Shown in pieces: positions 11,404-18,561 of a DNA stretch of 64,000 nt (its first letter is position 1; the number at the start of each line of letters is the position of its first letter). This DNA is from Flavobacterium potami (GTDB taxonomy: Bacteria > Bacteroidota > Bacteroidia > Flavobacteriales > Flavobacteriaceae). The stretch covers positions 496,001-560,000 of the forward strand of contig NZ_JAINUY010000004.1 of NCBI RefSeq assembly GCF_020026915.1. Direction: 5' to 3'. The notes under the pieces are model-generated. The model was given only the letters and a program-made list of their open reading frames with translations, did not search any database and had not been told where the DNA came from. The position numbers and the translations under genes were made by a program.

Positions 11404-11474
11404 TTTAGTTCGCTTTATATAATTCTAATGGTATAAAACTATCAAAATAAGAGGTCTGATGTCTGACTTCTTGG

Positions 11475-11504
11475 CAAATATATAAAAATATTATTCGCAA
11501 CAAA
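11475..11504 (-). promoter_or_regulatory. Predicted promoter of the ECF sigma gene
   Basis: On the minus strand, TTTG (11504-11501), an 18-base spacer and TATATTTG (11482-11475) match the Bacteroidota consensus TTTG / TAnnTTTG. The predicted start lies about 65 bases before the sigma start codon. The match to the primary-sigma consensus suggests that the regulator is made constitutively. Confidence 0.6.
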
Positions 11505-11706
11505 TTATATATAAAAAAACTTAATTCTGATTTTTGGGTAGTTTTTTAAAGAAAACAGACAAAACAACTGGCAAGTGGCTTTGATACAAGTAAGTGTTAT
11601 TATGACGCTTTTGCCAAATAAAATTTTATTTAGAATTTGACTTTTGAGAATATTCTTATGTGCGAAATATGAAATTAAGATTTACGTCTAGTATATTTAA
11701 AAAGAA

Positions 11707-11743
11707 AAATCCTTTTGTCTTCCTAAAAAGAACAAAAGGATTT
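11707..11743 (-). terminator. Terminator after the ACT-like gene
   Basis: A 12-bp perfect stem (AAATCCTTTTGT at 11707-11718 with ACAAAAGGATTT at 11732-11743) and a T-rich tail on the minus strand, 26 bases past the stop of the upstream gene. Confidence 0.75.
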
Positions 11744-11768
11744 ACTATATATAACTCTGATTTTCGAA

Positions 11769-12425
11769 TTAGTTTTTCAAATCTTTGATTACTTTAAAAG
11801 CAACATCAACTTGATCTTCTCCAACTAAAATGGTAAATTCGTTTGAAGTCGAAATAACTTCATTGATGATAATTCCTTCCCAAGCCAAACGCTGGAAAAT
11901 AAAGTAATAAATACCAGGAACAACAATATTCTCTTTAGGTAATTTTACTGTAATTGAAGCTAAATTGTCTAGTTTCTGAATTAATTTTTCTCTCATAAAG
12001 TGTTTCTCAACTAAGTGATTTACACTACTGCTGACAACGATATTGGTTTCGTTTACACCACGAGATGAGGTATAAAAAATATCAGATAAAGCATTAATAT
12101 CAGAAATCAAATCAGCTTGTTTGTTCAAAACGGTTTCAGAAGCTGCAAAAGTGTAATCTGTTAGTTCTGAGCGAACGGTAATTTCACCGATATTTTTAAT
12201 TACTTTATTGATTTTGTGGTTCAATTTAAAGTCTAGTTCTTCCGTAAGTCGTTTTAAAGACATTACAACAGCGCCTTGTTTTACTTCTTTTCCAAACTCA
12301 CTTTCTAATTCGGTCATAATGTTTCGCGAAAGTGAAGTCAGATTTATAATTCCGAGCGAGAGGGCATTCAATAAAAATGGTTTTGTTTTAATGTAGTTTT
12401 CTACAATAGAAGACACAGTTTTCAT
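11769..12425 (-). CDS. Conserved protein with C-terminal ACT-like domain
   Basis: A 218-residue soluble protein with no signal peptide. The N-terminal half is helical (about 1-85), the middle mixed, and the last 70 residues (IVVPGIYYFIFQRLAWEGI through VAFKVIKDL) resemble one ACT domain like those that bind amino acids in aspartate kinase. No kinase motif is present, so an aspartokinase label would be wrong for the whole protein. It has its own predicted promoter (12492-12522) and terminator. Its function is unknown. A regulatory amino-acid sensor is possible but is inference. Confidence 0.7.
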   Translation of the reverse strand: MKTVSSIVENYIKTKPFLLNALSLGIINLTSLSRNIMTELESEFGKEVKQGAVVMSLKRLTEELDFKLNHKINKVIKNIGEITVRSELTDYTFAASETVLNKQADLISDINALSDIFYTSSRGVNETNIVVSSSVNHLVEKHFMREKLIQKLDNLASITVKLPKENIVVPGIYYFIFQRLAWEGIIINEVISTSNEFTILVGEDQVDVAFKVIKDLKN

Positions 12426-12491
12426 AATTCTTTTTTTTTTTTTGTAATTCGGTTGGTTGTTAATTTAACATTGCGATGTTATAATTCTCTG

Positions 12492-12522
12492 CAAATATAA
12501 ATAAAAAAACAAATTGTTACAA
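12492..12522 (-). promoter_or_regulatory. Predicted promoter of the ACT-like gene
   Basis: On the minus strand, TTG (12522-12520), a 20-base spacer and TATATTTG (12499-12492) fit the Bacteroidota consensus, about 65 bases upstream of the start codon. Confidence 0.5.
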
Positions 12523-12543
12523 TTATAACAATGAAAAAATATG

Positions 12544-12915
12544 TTAAAAGTGATAAAAAGCATCGGTAAGATGTTCAATAGCAAATGATTCCCCGTTTTT
12601 ATGGATGCCGACGATGTCAAAACGAATTTCTAAATCTTCACAAAAATCCTTTTCCCTATCGTTTATGTAGGCATTTACTGCTTTTATAAGTAATTGAATT
12701 TTTTTTGGCTTCACAAAATCCTGCGGAGAACCAAAATCTAAACTCGAACGAGTCTTTACTTCAACTATAGCCAAAATAGAATCTTTTTTTGCAATAATGT
12801 CTATTTCTGCTTTTTGAAAGACATAGTTTCGATGTTCAATACTATATCCGTTTTCTTCAAGATGTGCCACTGCAAGATCTTCTCCTAATTTGCCTAAATC
12901 ATTATGTTCTGCCAT
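12544..12915 (-). CDS. YraN family (UPF0102) endonuclease-fold protein
   Basis: A 123-residue protein matching UPF0102 over its full length. It carries LGKLGEDLAVAHLEENGY, then the restriction-endonuclease-like core with E near EIDIIAKKDSILAIVEVKTR, where D, E and K form the predicted PD-(D/E)xK metal site. The family is nearly universal in bacteria; its biological role is not settled, and DNA processing is the usual guess. It stands alone, with the ACT-like gene downstream on the same strand. Repeat-like words lie just before the start (12921-12952). Confidence 0.92.
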   Translation of the reverse strand: MAEHNDLGKLGEDLAVAHLEENGYSIEHRNYVFQKAEIDIIAKKDSILAIVEVKTRSSLDFGSPQDFVKPKKIQLLIKAVNAYINDREKDFCEDLEIRFDIVGIHKNGESFAIEHLTDAFYHF

Positions 12916-12920
12916 GGTTG

Positions 12921-12952
12921 TTAGTTTTCAGTCTCAGTCACAGTTTTCAGTG
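12921..12952. repeat. CAGTCTCAGT-word repeat, single arm
   Basis: The spacer upstream of the yraN-like gene contains TTTTCAGTCTCAGT and a second TTTTCAGT. The 10-mer CAGTCTCAGT (12929-12938) occurs again at 15334-15343 and 15372-15381 in the larger palindrome near 15.4 kb, so these belong to one repeat family. Confidence 0.6.
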
Positions 12953-12992
12953 TGAATGTTAGATTTTATTTTATTGAAATGAATTATTGCAT

Positions 12993-13046
12993 GCAAAGAC
13001 GCGAAGTCGCAAAGTTTAAATTTACTTTGCGACTTCGCGTCTTTGC
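12993..13046. repeat. Perfect 23-bp palindrome between the yraN-like and S66 peptidase genes
   Basis: Arms 12993-13015 and 13024-13046 are exact reverse complements over 23 bases, with an 8-base loop. Words include GCAAAGACGCGAAGTCGC. It lies 51 bases past the stop of the S66 peptidase gene, where it could form an RNA hairpin, but there is no clean T-run. The 10-mer AGTCGCAAAG (13005-13014) recurs at 54051-54060. Confidence 0.85.
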
Positions 13047-13096
13047 GAGATTTTTTATGTGGTATTTTTAGACCTTTAAAAAAGGATTATGCTGTA

Positions 13097-14095
13097 TTAC
13101 TTTTTAAAAGTAACGGTACTTCCAGAAGCTGTAACTTCCATTGAAACGGTATTTCCCATAATTAAAGCTCTGTTATCTCTAATATGACCGGCCGGGAAAT
13201 TAAAAATTACAGGAATGTTGTATTTTTTGGTTACGTCATCAATAATTTCCAGTGCGTTTTTTCCCCACGGAACTTCATTGTCTTTCATGCTTGTCATTCC
13301 GCCAATGATAATTCCTTTTAGATTTTCGATGCATCCATTTCGTTTCAAATTCATCATCATACGATCAATATGATATAGGTATTCATCTAAATCTTCAATA
13401 AATAATATTTTATCTCTGCAGTCAATTGCAGATGGAGAACCTAATAAACTATATAAGATTGATAAATTACCGCCAACTAATTCTCCAGTTGCGCTTCCAA
13501 AACGGTTCATTGGAGTTGGACTGATAGAATAAGAGACAGGCTCACCAAACAAACTGGCTTTTAGCGAACTAACGGCATCTGGAGTTGCTCTAGGAACCGT
13601 TACAGGCATGATTCCGTGAAGGGATTTATAACCCATAGTATTCAAATGATTATGAAGAACCGTTACATCGCTAAATCCGATAACCCATTTTGGGTGCTGT
13701 TTGAATTTGGTAAAATCCAATAAATCTAACATTCTTACCGTTCCGTATCCGCCACGAACACACCAAATGGCTTTAATATTTGGGTTGTCCAATTGCTTCT
13801 GAAAATCGGCAGCTCTTTGTTCATCTGTTCCAGCCAATTGATGATAATCCAAGCCAATTGTAGATCCAACGACAGCTTCTAAGCCCCAACTGTGCAATAA
13901 ATCTATAGTTGGTTTTAAATTGTCGTCGATGTTTTTTCTAGCTGTTGCCAAAAGCGCTACAGTATCTCCTTTTTGTAAATACGGTGGTGTTATCATGTTT
14001 TGTTGAGATTGACAGTTGAATGATTGTAAAGCAAAAATAAGAAATGCTAATTGATAAAAAATAGTCGGTTTCTTAATGTTTAAAAGGTTTTTCAT
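13097..14095 (-). CDS. LD-carboxypeptidase, peptidase family S66
   Basis: A 332-residue exported protein with an N-terminal hydrophobic segment and a probable lipobox cysteine at residue 28 (SFNC). The S66 catalytic triad is visible: nucleophile Ser142 in GFSDVTVLHNH, Glu234 in LFIEDLDEYLYHIDRMM and His304 in PAGHIRDN. WCVRGGYGTVRML at 111-123 is also a family signature. S66 enzymes remove the terminal D-alanine from murein tetrapeptides for cell-wall recycling. E. coli LdcA is cytoplasmic, so a membrane-anchored periplasmic form is notable, though such forms are common in Bacteroidota. Transcription is divergent from the EEP gene at 14224. Confidence 0.92.
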   Translation of the reverse strand: MKNLLNIKKPTIFYQLAFLIFALQSFNCQSQQNMITPPYLQKGDTVALLATARKNIDDNLKPTIDLLHSWGLEAVVGSTIGLDYHQLAGTDEQRAADFQKQLDNPNIKAIWCVRGGYGTVRMLDLLDFTKFKQHPKWVIGFSDVTVLHNHLNTMGYKSLHGIMPVTVPRATPDAVSSLKASLFGEPVSYSISPTPMNRFGSATGELVGGNLSILYSLLGSPSAIDCRDKILFIEDLDEYLYHIDRMMMNLKRNGCIENLKGIIIGGMTSMKDNEVPWGKNALEIIDDVTKKYNIPVIFNFPAGHIRDNRALIMGNTVSMEVTASGSTVTFKK

Positions 14096-14223
14096 AATCG
14101 TAATTTGCTTTTTTCATTTGTATGAAAAAACAAATATAGAAATTTTAGATTTTAAATTTATTTGAATTTTCTTACAATTAAATTAAAAAGAGTAATATTG
14201 AATGGTTTTAAAACATTAAAGAT

Positions 14224-15318
14224 ATGCGCTTTTTTAGAATTTACTTTTTAATAATTGTTCTTTTTTCAATTCAACTTAAATCACAATCTAAAAGATATAA
14301 AATACATACCGTTGCTTTTTACAATTTTGAGAACCTTTACGATACTGTAGATGATGCATTTACAAATGATGATGAATGGACACCAAATGGAGCGCAACAT
14401 TGGACAACAGAAAAATATCAGCAGAAATTAAAAAATCTGGCAAGAGTTATTTCAGAAATTGGAACACCAGAAAATTCAAATGCACCCACTTTAATTGGAG
14501 GTGCAGAAATAGAAAATCGAGGTGTTTTAGAAGATTTAATAAAAGAACCTAAGTTGCAGCCTTTAGATTTTGGAATCATTCATTTTGATTCGCCAGATAA
14601 ACGCGGAATTGATGTGGCTTTATTGTATCAGAAAAAATATTTCAGACCAACTTCTTATTCGAATATTCCATTAATTATTTATAGAAAAAAAATTATTAAA
14701 AAAGAAGAAGAAACAGAAGTTTTGGATGATGATATTGAAGTAAAAAAGGAAAATAGAAATCGTGTTTTTACAAGAGATCAGCTTTTGGTTTCAGGATTTT
14801 TAGAAGACGAAGAAATTCATATTATCGTCAATCACTGGCCTTCAAGATCTGGTGGAGAAAAAGCGACTAGCTTATTTCGCGAAGCTGCCGGAAAATTGAA
14901 CAGAAAAATTATCGATTCATTACAGCAAATTAATCCAAACGCAAAAGTTTTAACAATGGGAGATTTTAACGACGGACCTTTAAATAATAGCATCAAATTA
15001 GGATTGTCGGCAAAAGGCAAAAAATCGGAAGTAAAAGAATTCGGTGTTATTAATCCGTTTGAAGAGCTAGAAAATAAAGGACTGGGAACAATTGCTTATC
15101 GAGATTCCTGGAGTATTTTTGATCAAATTATCATGACGGAATCATTCATTAAATCTGATTTTTCAACTTTTCAGTTTTGGAAAGCAGGTATTTTCAATAA
15201 ACCGTATCTCATTCAAACTTCTGGAAAATACAAAGGATATCCATTACGGAACACACTTACAGAAGCTGGTTTTAGTGATCACTTTCCAGTTTATATTTAC
15301 TTGATAAAAGAATTTTAG
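14224..15318 (+). CDS. Endonuclease/exonuclease/phosphatase (EEP) fold protein, exported
   Basis: A 364-residue protein with an N-terminal signal peptide (IYFLIIVLFSIQLKSQ). EEP-superfamily motifs occur in order: FYNFENLYD near residue 33, GGAEIENR near 93, NHWPSRSGG near 204, MGDFNDGPLNN near 246 and GFSDHFPVYI near the end. The final Asp-His pair completes the metal-dependent hydrolase site. Family members cleave DNA, RNA, sphingomyelin or phosphoinositides, so a secreted nuclease or phosphatase is likely and the substrate is unknown. A lysine/glutamate-rich insertion (KKIIKKEEETEVLDDD) splits the domain near residue 160. A repeat follows the stop codon. Confidence 0.88.
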   Translation: MRFFRIYFLIIVLFSIQLKSQSKRYKIHTVAFYNFENLYDTVDDAFTNDDEWTPNGAQHWTTEKYQQKLKNLARVISEIGTPENSNAPTLIGGAEIENRGVLEDLIKEPKLQPLDFGIIHFDSPDKRGIDVALLYQKKYFRPTSYSNIPLIIYRKKIIKKEEETEVLDDDIEVKKENRNRVFTRDQLLVSGFLEDEEIHIIVNHWPSRSGGEKATSLFREAAGKLNRKIIDSLQQINPNAKVLTMGDFNDGPLNNSIKLGLSAKGKKSEVKEFGVINPFEELENKGLGTIAYRDSWSIFDQIIMTESFIKSDFSTFQFWKAGIFNKPYLIQTSGKYKGYPLRNTLTEAGFSDHFPVYIYLIKEF

Positions 15319-15319
15319 G

Positions 15320-15437
15320 TGAGTTTTCAGTCGCAGTCTCAGTATTCAGTCGCAGTTTGAGTTTTCAGTCGCAGTCTCAGTTTTCAGTTTTCCTGCGACT
15401 GTACACTGCGACTGAATACTGAGACTGAGACTAAAAA
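15320..15437. repeat. CAGTCGCAGTCTCAG-word palindromic repeat
   Basis: A spacer built almost wholly of short words. Arms 15334-15356 and 15405-15427 are exact 23-base reverse complements. The 48 bases between them hold another forward copy (TTTTCAGTCGCAGTCTCAG at 15362-15380) and an inverted piece (CTGCGACTG). The 12-mer ACTGAATACTGA at 15411-15422 is found again at 54492-54503. It lies between the EEP gene and the dioxygenase gene. Confidence 0.85.
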
Positions 15438-15479
15438 CTTTTCACTAACTTAGCTTTTCAAAATTTAGTACTTTAAAAA

Positions 15480-16019
15480 ATGGCTATAGCGAAACCTTTT
15501 AACCTAACCCAATGGATTGACGAAAACCGTCATTTACTAAAACCACCTGTTGGAAATAAAAATTTATATGTAGATTCTGGAGATTATATCGTAATGATTG
15601 TAGCGGGTCCTAACGCTAGAAAGGATTATCATTATAATGAAACAGAAGAACTTTTCTACCAGTTAGAAGGAAATATTAAAGTCGTAATTCAGGAAGATGG
15701 GCAACGCAAAGAAATGGAGTTAAGCGCAGGAGATATGTATTTACATCCGGCTAAAGTACCTCATTCTCCTGTTCGTTCAGAAGGTTCTATTGGTCTTGTT
15801 ATTGAAAGAAAACGTGCAGGGCAGGGTTTTACAGACGGCTTGCTTTGGCATTGCGATAATTGCAATCATAAATTGTACGAAGTCTATTTTGAACTTCATA
15901 ATATCGAGAAAGATTTTCTTCCTCATTTTGAACATTTCTACAACTCAGAAGAACTAAGAACTTGTGATAATTGCGGAACTGTAATGGAAACTGATCCAAG
16001 ATTTGTGGCGAAGAAATAA
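15480..16019 (+). CDS. nbaC: 3-hydroxyanthranilate 3,4-dioxygenase
   Basis: A 179-residue cupin matching the bacterial enzyme end to end. It opens the ring of 3-hydroxyanthranilate to aminocarboxymuconate semialdehyde, the precursor of quinolinate, in the kynurenine pathway. The catalytic iron ligands His51, Glu57 and His95 are present, as is the second, rubredoxin-like metal site Cys125, Cys128, Cys162 and Cys165 (CDNC twice). No other kynurenine-pathway gene is adjacent, and an unrelated EEP gene precedes it. A strong terminator follows at 16041-16076. Confidence 0.96.
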   Translation: MAIAKPFNLTQWIDENRHLLKPPVGNKNLYVDSGDYIVMIVAGPNARKDYHYNETEELFYQLEGNIKVVIQEDGQRKEMELSAGDMYLHPAKVPHSPVRSEGSIGLVIERKRAGQGFTDGLLWHCDNCNHKLYEVYFELHNIEKDFLPHFEHFYNSEELRTCDNCGTVMETDPRFVAKK

Positions 16020-16040
16020 TTTATATTTTGATATAAAAGT

Positions 16041-16076
16041 AAACCCGACAAGTTTTTAAAACCTGTCGGGTTTTTT
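16041..16076 (+). terminator. Terminator after the dioxygenase gene
   Basis: A 10-bp GC-containing stem (AAACCCGACA with TGTCGGGTTT) with a T-run, 21 bases past the stop codon. Confidence 0.85.
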
Positions 16077-16119
16077 AGTGTATTTTCGTTCAAAGAAGCC
16101 GTTTCTACATTCTTTTTTA

Positions 16120-16141
16120 TATATTTGTATCATAAATGATA
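16120..16141 (+). promoter_or_regulatory. Predicted antitoxin promoter element and overlapping operator
   Basis: TATATTTG (16120-16127) fits the -7 consensus TAnnTTTG; no good upstream TTG was found at the usual spacing. Directly after it lies TATCAT-AA-ATGATA (16128-16141), a perfect palindrome about the centre AA covering the expected start site. A further half-site, ATGATAC, overlaps the start codon at 16158-16164. This arrangement suits autorepression by the helix-turn-helix antitoxin. Confidence 0.5.
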
Positions 16142-16157
16142 TAAAAAAGCTTCAATT

Positions 16158-16469
16158 ATGATACAGGAAATTATCGCTTATAAAAATATAGTTAATGATA
16201 TTGAAGATTTAATAAGCAAATCACCTTTTAAAAAAAACTATATCATTGAAAAGATAGGAATTCCTAGTCCAACATTCTATCGCAAATTAAAAACTCAGAC
16301 GTTTACTCCTGATGAAGTTCTTTCAATTGCTAAAATCCTTTCGCCCGAAGAAAATTATAGGTTAGAATTGAAAGCTGATATTGCGCAAGGAAAACGGGAT
16401 TTAGATAATGGAGATTTTATAACGCATGAACAAATGTTGTCTGAATTAAAAAGTAAAAAGCTTATATAA
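16158..16469 (+). CDS. Putative antitoxin with helix-turn-helix domain
   Basis: A 103-residue protein. The middle (KNYIIEKIGIPSPTFYRKLK) looks like a helix-turn-helix, and the C-terminal tail (KADIAQGKRDLDNGDFITHEQMLSELKSK) has the pattern of toxin-neutralising tails in RelB/ParD-type antitoxins. A ParE/RelE-like toxin gene lies immediately downstream but on the opposite strand, and the two coding regions overlap by 8 bases at their stops. Antitoxin and toxin normally share one operon, so this convergent layout is odd. The pairing is inferred from adjacency and family, not shown. Confidence 0.65.
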   Translation: MIQEIIAYKNIVNDIEDLISKSPFKKNYIIEKIGIPSPTFYRKLKTQTFTPDEVLSIAKILSPEENYRLELKADIAQGKRDLDNGDFITHEQMLSELKSKKLI

Positions 16470-16749
16470 AAGTTTTTATTGGCTTTTGACGATTATTAAA
16501 GAAAGTAATTAATTCGATTTGATTTTTCTTTGTTCTATAATATAAATTGATATGTTTTGAAATTAAAATTTCTCTACATATCAATTCAGAATTGTATTTA
16601 CCTAGCATCGGATTTTTTTCTAAAAGTGCAGTTATATGTAAAACATCTTCTATAAATTTTTGAGCTACTGTAGGAGACCAAAAGTGTTCAAGATAATTTC
16701 GGATATTATAAAACGTATAATTTGCTCTTTTCGACCAAATAATTTCCAT
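16462..16749 (-). CDS. RelE/ParE superfamily toxin
   Basis: A 95-residue basic protein matching the RelE/ParE toxin fold over its length: an N-terminal strand (MEIIWSKRANYTFYNIRNYL), two helices with the pair AQKFIEDVLHITALLEKNPMLGK split by a loop, then CREILISKHINLYYR and ELITFFNNRQKP. RelE members cut mRNA on the ribosome and ParE members poison gyrase; sequence alone does not tell which. No promoter was found just upstream. The MBL gene ends or starts nearby on the same strand (stop at 16804), so readthrough from it could drive toxin expression. Confidence 0.8.
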   Translation of the reverse strand: MEIIWSKRANYTFYNIRNYLEHFWSPTVAQKFIEDVLHITALLEKNPMLGKYNSELICREILISKHINLYYRTKKNQIELITFFNNRQKPIKTFI

Positions 16750-16803
16750 TAATTAAATTTAATTATTTGGTAAAAATATAAAAAATAACCTACAAATTAT
16801 TAT

Positions 16804-17760
16804 TTATAATTCAAACTTCTTCCCTTGTTCAGGATAAATAATCTGAACTCCTAAATCATTTTGCGTTTTTAGCTGCTCTTTAATTTTTGAAATATTTTTT
16901 GCAGGTGGTTTTAAGTGTGTAATGATAATTTTGAAGTTTTCTAAGGAACCTTTTCCTGCCAAATCTTCCAAAATATGAAGCTCTTTCATTAAATAATTTG
17001 GTGTTAAATGGCCAAATAGAAATTTATCTGGCTGTTCGTTCGGAAATGAAACTTCAATAAAAATTCCTTTTAATTTTTTTTCTTTAACCAAAGGCGCAAC
17101 TGCTGTCCATAAATCGCGAAGATTGTTGCTTTTTTCTACTTCGTCTGGACCTGTGTCACCCAAATACAAAGCATAATCATTATCATTTTTAATTAAGAAA
17201 GCCGTGCTCTCAAACGGATTAACATGGCTTAAAGGAAATGCTTTAACCGTCATTTTGGCATTGGTTAAAAGAGTTTCTTTGGCCAAATCTAAAGTTTGAA
17301 AATGGTATTTTTTGATATGAAAACCAGGACCTTCATCTCCAAAATTAGCCCAAGTCTGATCGTTAAAATAATGCTTTTCCATCATTTCCATGCATTTGCT
17401 AGTAGCATAAACCGTTTTTGAAGAATCTGCAGGAGAATTAATTATTAAACCAGAAACATGATCTAAATGCGCGTGCGAAATCAAATATCCTTTGATGTAT
17501 TTTTTTAAAACTTCGCTTGTAGAAACTTTAAAAGTTTTCTTTTCGATTGCTTTTTCAATTCCAGCATTTATAGTTCCCGCATCAAGTGCAATAAAATCAT
17601 TTGTATTTGATGGAGCTATTAAATATGCCGAAAGATTTTTTTCGTCAATTCCGCCCATAACTCCTAAAGGAACTACCTGAAAAGAAGTTTTTTCTTTTTG
17701 AGAAAATACATTTAAAGAAAGCAAAAGAAAGCAAAGTAAAAATCTACTGAAATTTATCAT
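16804..17760 (-). CDS. MBL-fold phosphodiesterase (class II cyclic-nucleotide phosphodiesterase type)
   Basis: The chosen ATG at 17760 gives 318 residues starting with a signal peptide (INFSRFLLCFLLLSLNVFSQ); an earlier in-frame ATG at 17829 would put a long hydrophobic leader in front and is less likely. The metallo-beta-lactamase motif HAHLDHVSG is present, with further ligand candidates at LSHVNP, LGDTGPDE and IITHLKPP. The start GVMGGIDEKNLSAYLI and the layout match class II cAMP phosphodiesterases. An exported form would act on periplasmic cyclic nucleotides or similar diesters. The substrate is inferred from family only. Confidence 0.85.
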   Translation of the reverse strand: MINFSRFLLCFLLLSLNVFSQKEKTSFQVVPLGVMGGIDEKNLSAYLIAPSNTNDFIALDAGTINAGIEKAIEKKTFKVSTSEVLKKYIKGYLISHAHLDHVSGLIINSPADSSKTVYATSKCMEMMEKHYFNDQTWANFGDEGPGFHIKKYHFQTLDLAKETLLTNAKMTVKAFPLSHVNPFESTAFLIKNDNDYALYLGDTGPDEVEKSNNLRDLWTAVAPLVKEKKLKGIFIEVSFPNEQPDKFLFGHLTPNYLMKELHILEDLAGKGSLENFKIIITHLKPPAKNISKIKEQLKTQNDLGVQIIYPEQGKKFEL

Positions 17761-17871
17761 TATCAAAAAAATTAGATTGCAAATTTCATGAATAAATTGA
17801 GAAATTAAACATTGAAATTTAAAAAACATGTTAATTAATACTAAATTTACGTTTCACCTAAAAGTTTACTC

Positions 17872-18495
17872 ATGTTCAAAAAACTGCTTTTTGTATTGTT
17901 TTTAGCTTTAACAAGTTCAATAGGTTATTGTTGTGATTGTTCTGAAAAGCCATCAATAGAAAAAAATTGGGAATCTGCGACTGAAGTTTTTATTGGTAAA
18001 ATAGTAAAAATAGATAGTCTATTATATGGTAGTTATGGGCAAAAAGTTTATGTGTTTTCTGTAAAGATAAGTAAGTCATATAAAGGAGAAATTTTCCCTG
18101 GTTATGAATTTAGAGATTTATTAGCTAATAATAGTGGATCATGTGACGCCTATTTTGATTTGGGAGAAGAGTATTTGATTTATGCAAGATCAAATAATTA
18201 TACACTAAGCAGTTCAATTTGCTCAAGAACGAATCGGTTAAAAAGCATTAATTCAGAAGAGTTAGATTTATTAGATAAATTAAATAAAGCATTTCTCAAT
18301 GATAAATCACTTAAAATTTCAAAATTTCAAAATAACACAGAATATCAAATAGAATTAGTAAAAAATTCATTTGAAGAGAAATTGAAGAGAAATGATGTAG
18401 TTATTTATTTTTTGTCAGCACTTAATTTTATTCTCTTTTTTATAATTGTGTTATTATTTTTTAGAGCGAAGAGAGCTTTTAAAAGCAATGATTGA
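17872..18495 (+). CDS. TIMP/netrin-like domain membrane protein of unknown function
   Basis: A 207-residue protein with a signal peptide, a cysteine cluster directly after it (YCCDCSEKP), and a beta-rich domain with ATEVFIGKIVKIDS, VKISKSYKGE and GSCDAYFDLGEEYLIYA. This resembles the NTR/TIMP-like OB fold found in bacterial exported proteins. A transmembrane helix (VIYFLSALNFILFFIIVLLFF) near residues 176-197 is followed by a short basic tail, so the domain probably faces the periplasm. No partner gene is evident. The function is unknown, and protease inhibition should not be assumed. Confidence 0.65.
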   Translation: MFKKLLFVLFLALTSSIGYCCDCSEKPSIEKNWESATEVFIGKIVKIDSLLYGSYGQKVYVFSVKISKSYKGEIFPGYEFRDLLANNSGSCDAYFDLGEEYLIYARSNNYTLSSSICSRTNRLKSINSEELDLLDKLNKAFLNDKSLKISKFQNNTEYQIELVKNSFEEKLKRNDVVIYFLSALNFILFFIIVLLFFRAKRAFKSND

Positions 18496-18524
18496 CTGAA
18501 ATTCGATTGGAAACAATATCTTTA
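18492..18524 (+). promoter_or_regulatory. Possible promoter of the ALDH gene
   Basis: TTG (18492-18494), a 22-base spacer and TATCTTTA (18517-18524) resemble the Bacteroidota consensus with one mismatch in the last base, 38 bases before the start codon. Confidence 0.35.
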
Positions 18525-18561
18525 CAATAAAAATATAACAATTTTAACTAAAAAAGTTACA

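Larger units (their letters stand above)
11404..11768. other. Intergenic region upstream of the ECF sigma gene
   Basis: A 365-base spacer without a credible gene. It contains the sigma-gene promoter at 11475-11504 and the terminator of the ACT-like gene at 11707-11743. The stretch 11510-11700 is A/T-rich and shows nothing further that I recognise. Confidence 0.7.

Noticed and set aside
11769..12425. Aspartate kinase
   Set aside because: Only an ACT-like C-terminal domain is present, and kinase motifs are missing.
15320..15437. CRISPR array
   Set aside because: The repeated words are not evenly spaced and there are no unique spacers of constant length or cas genes.
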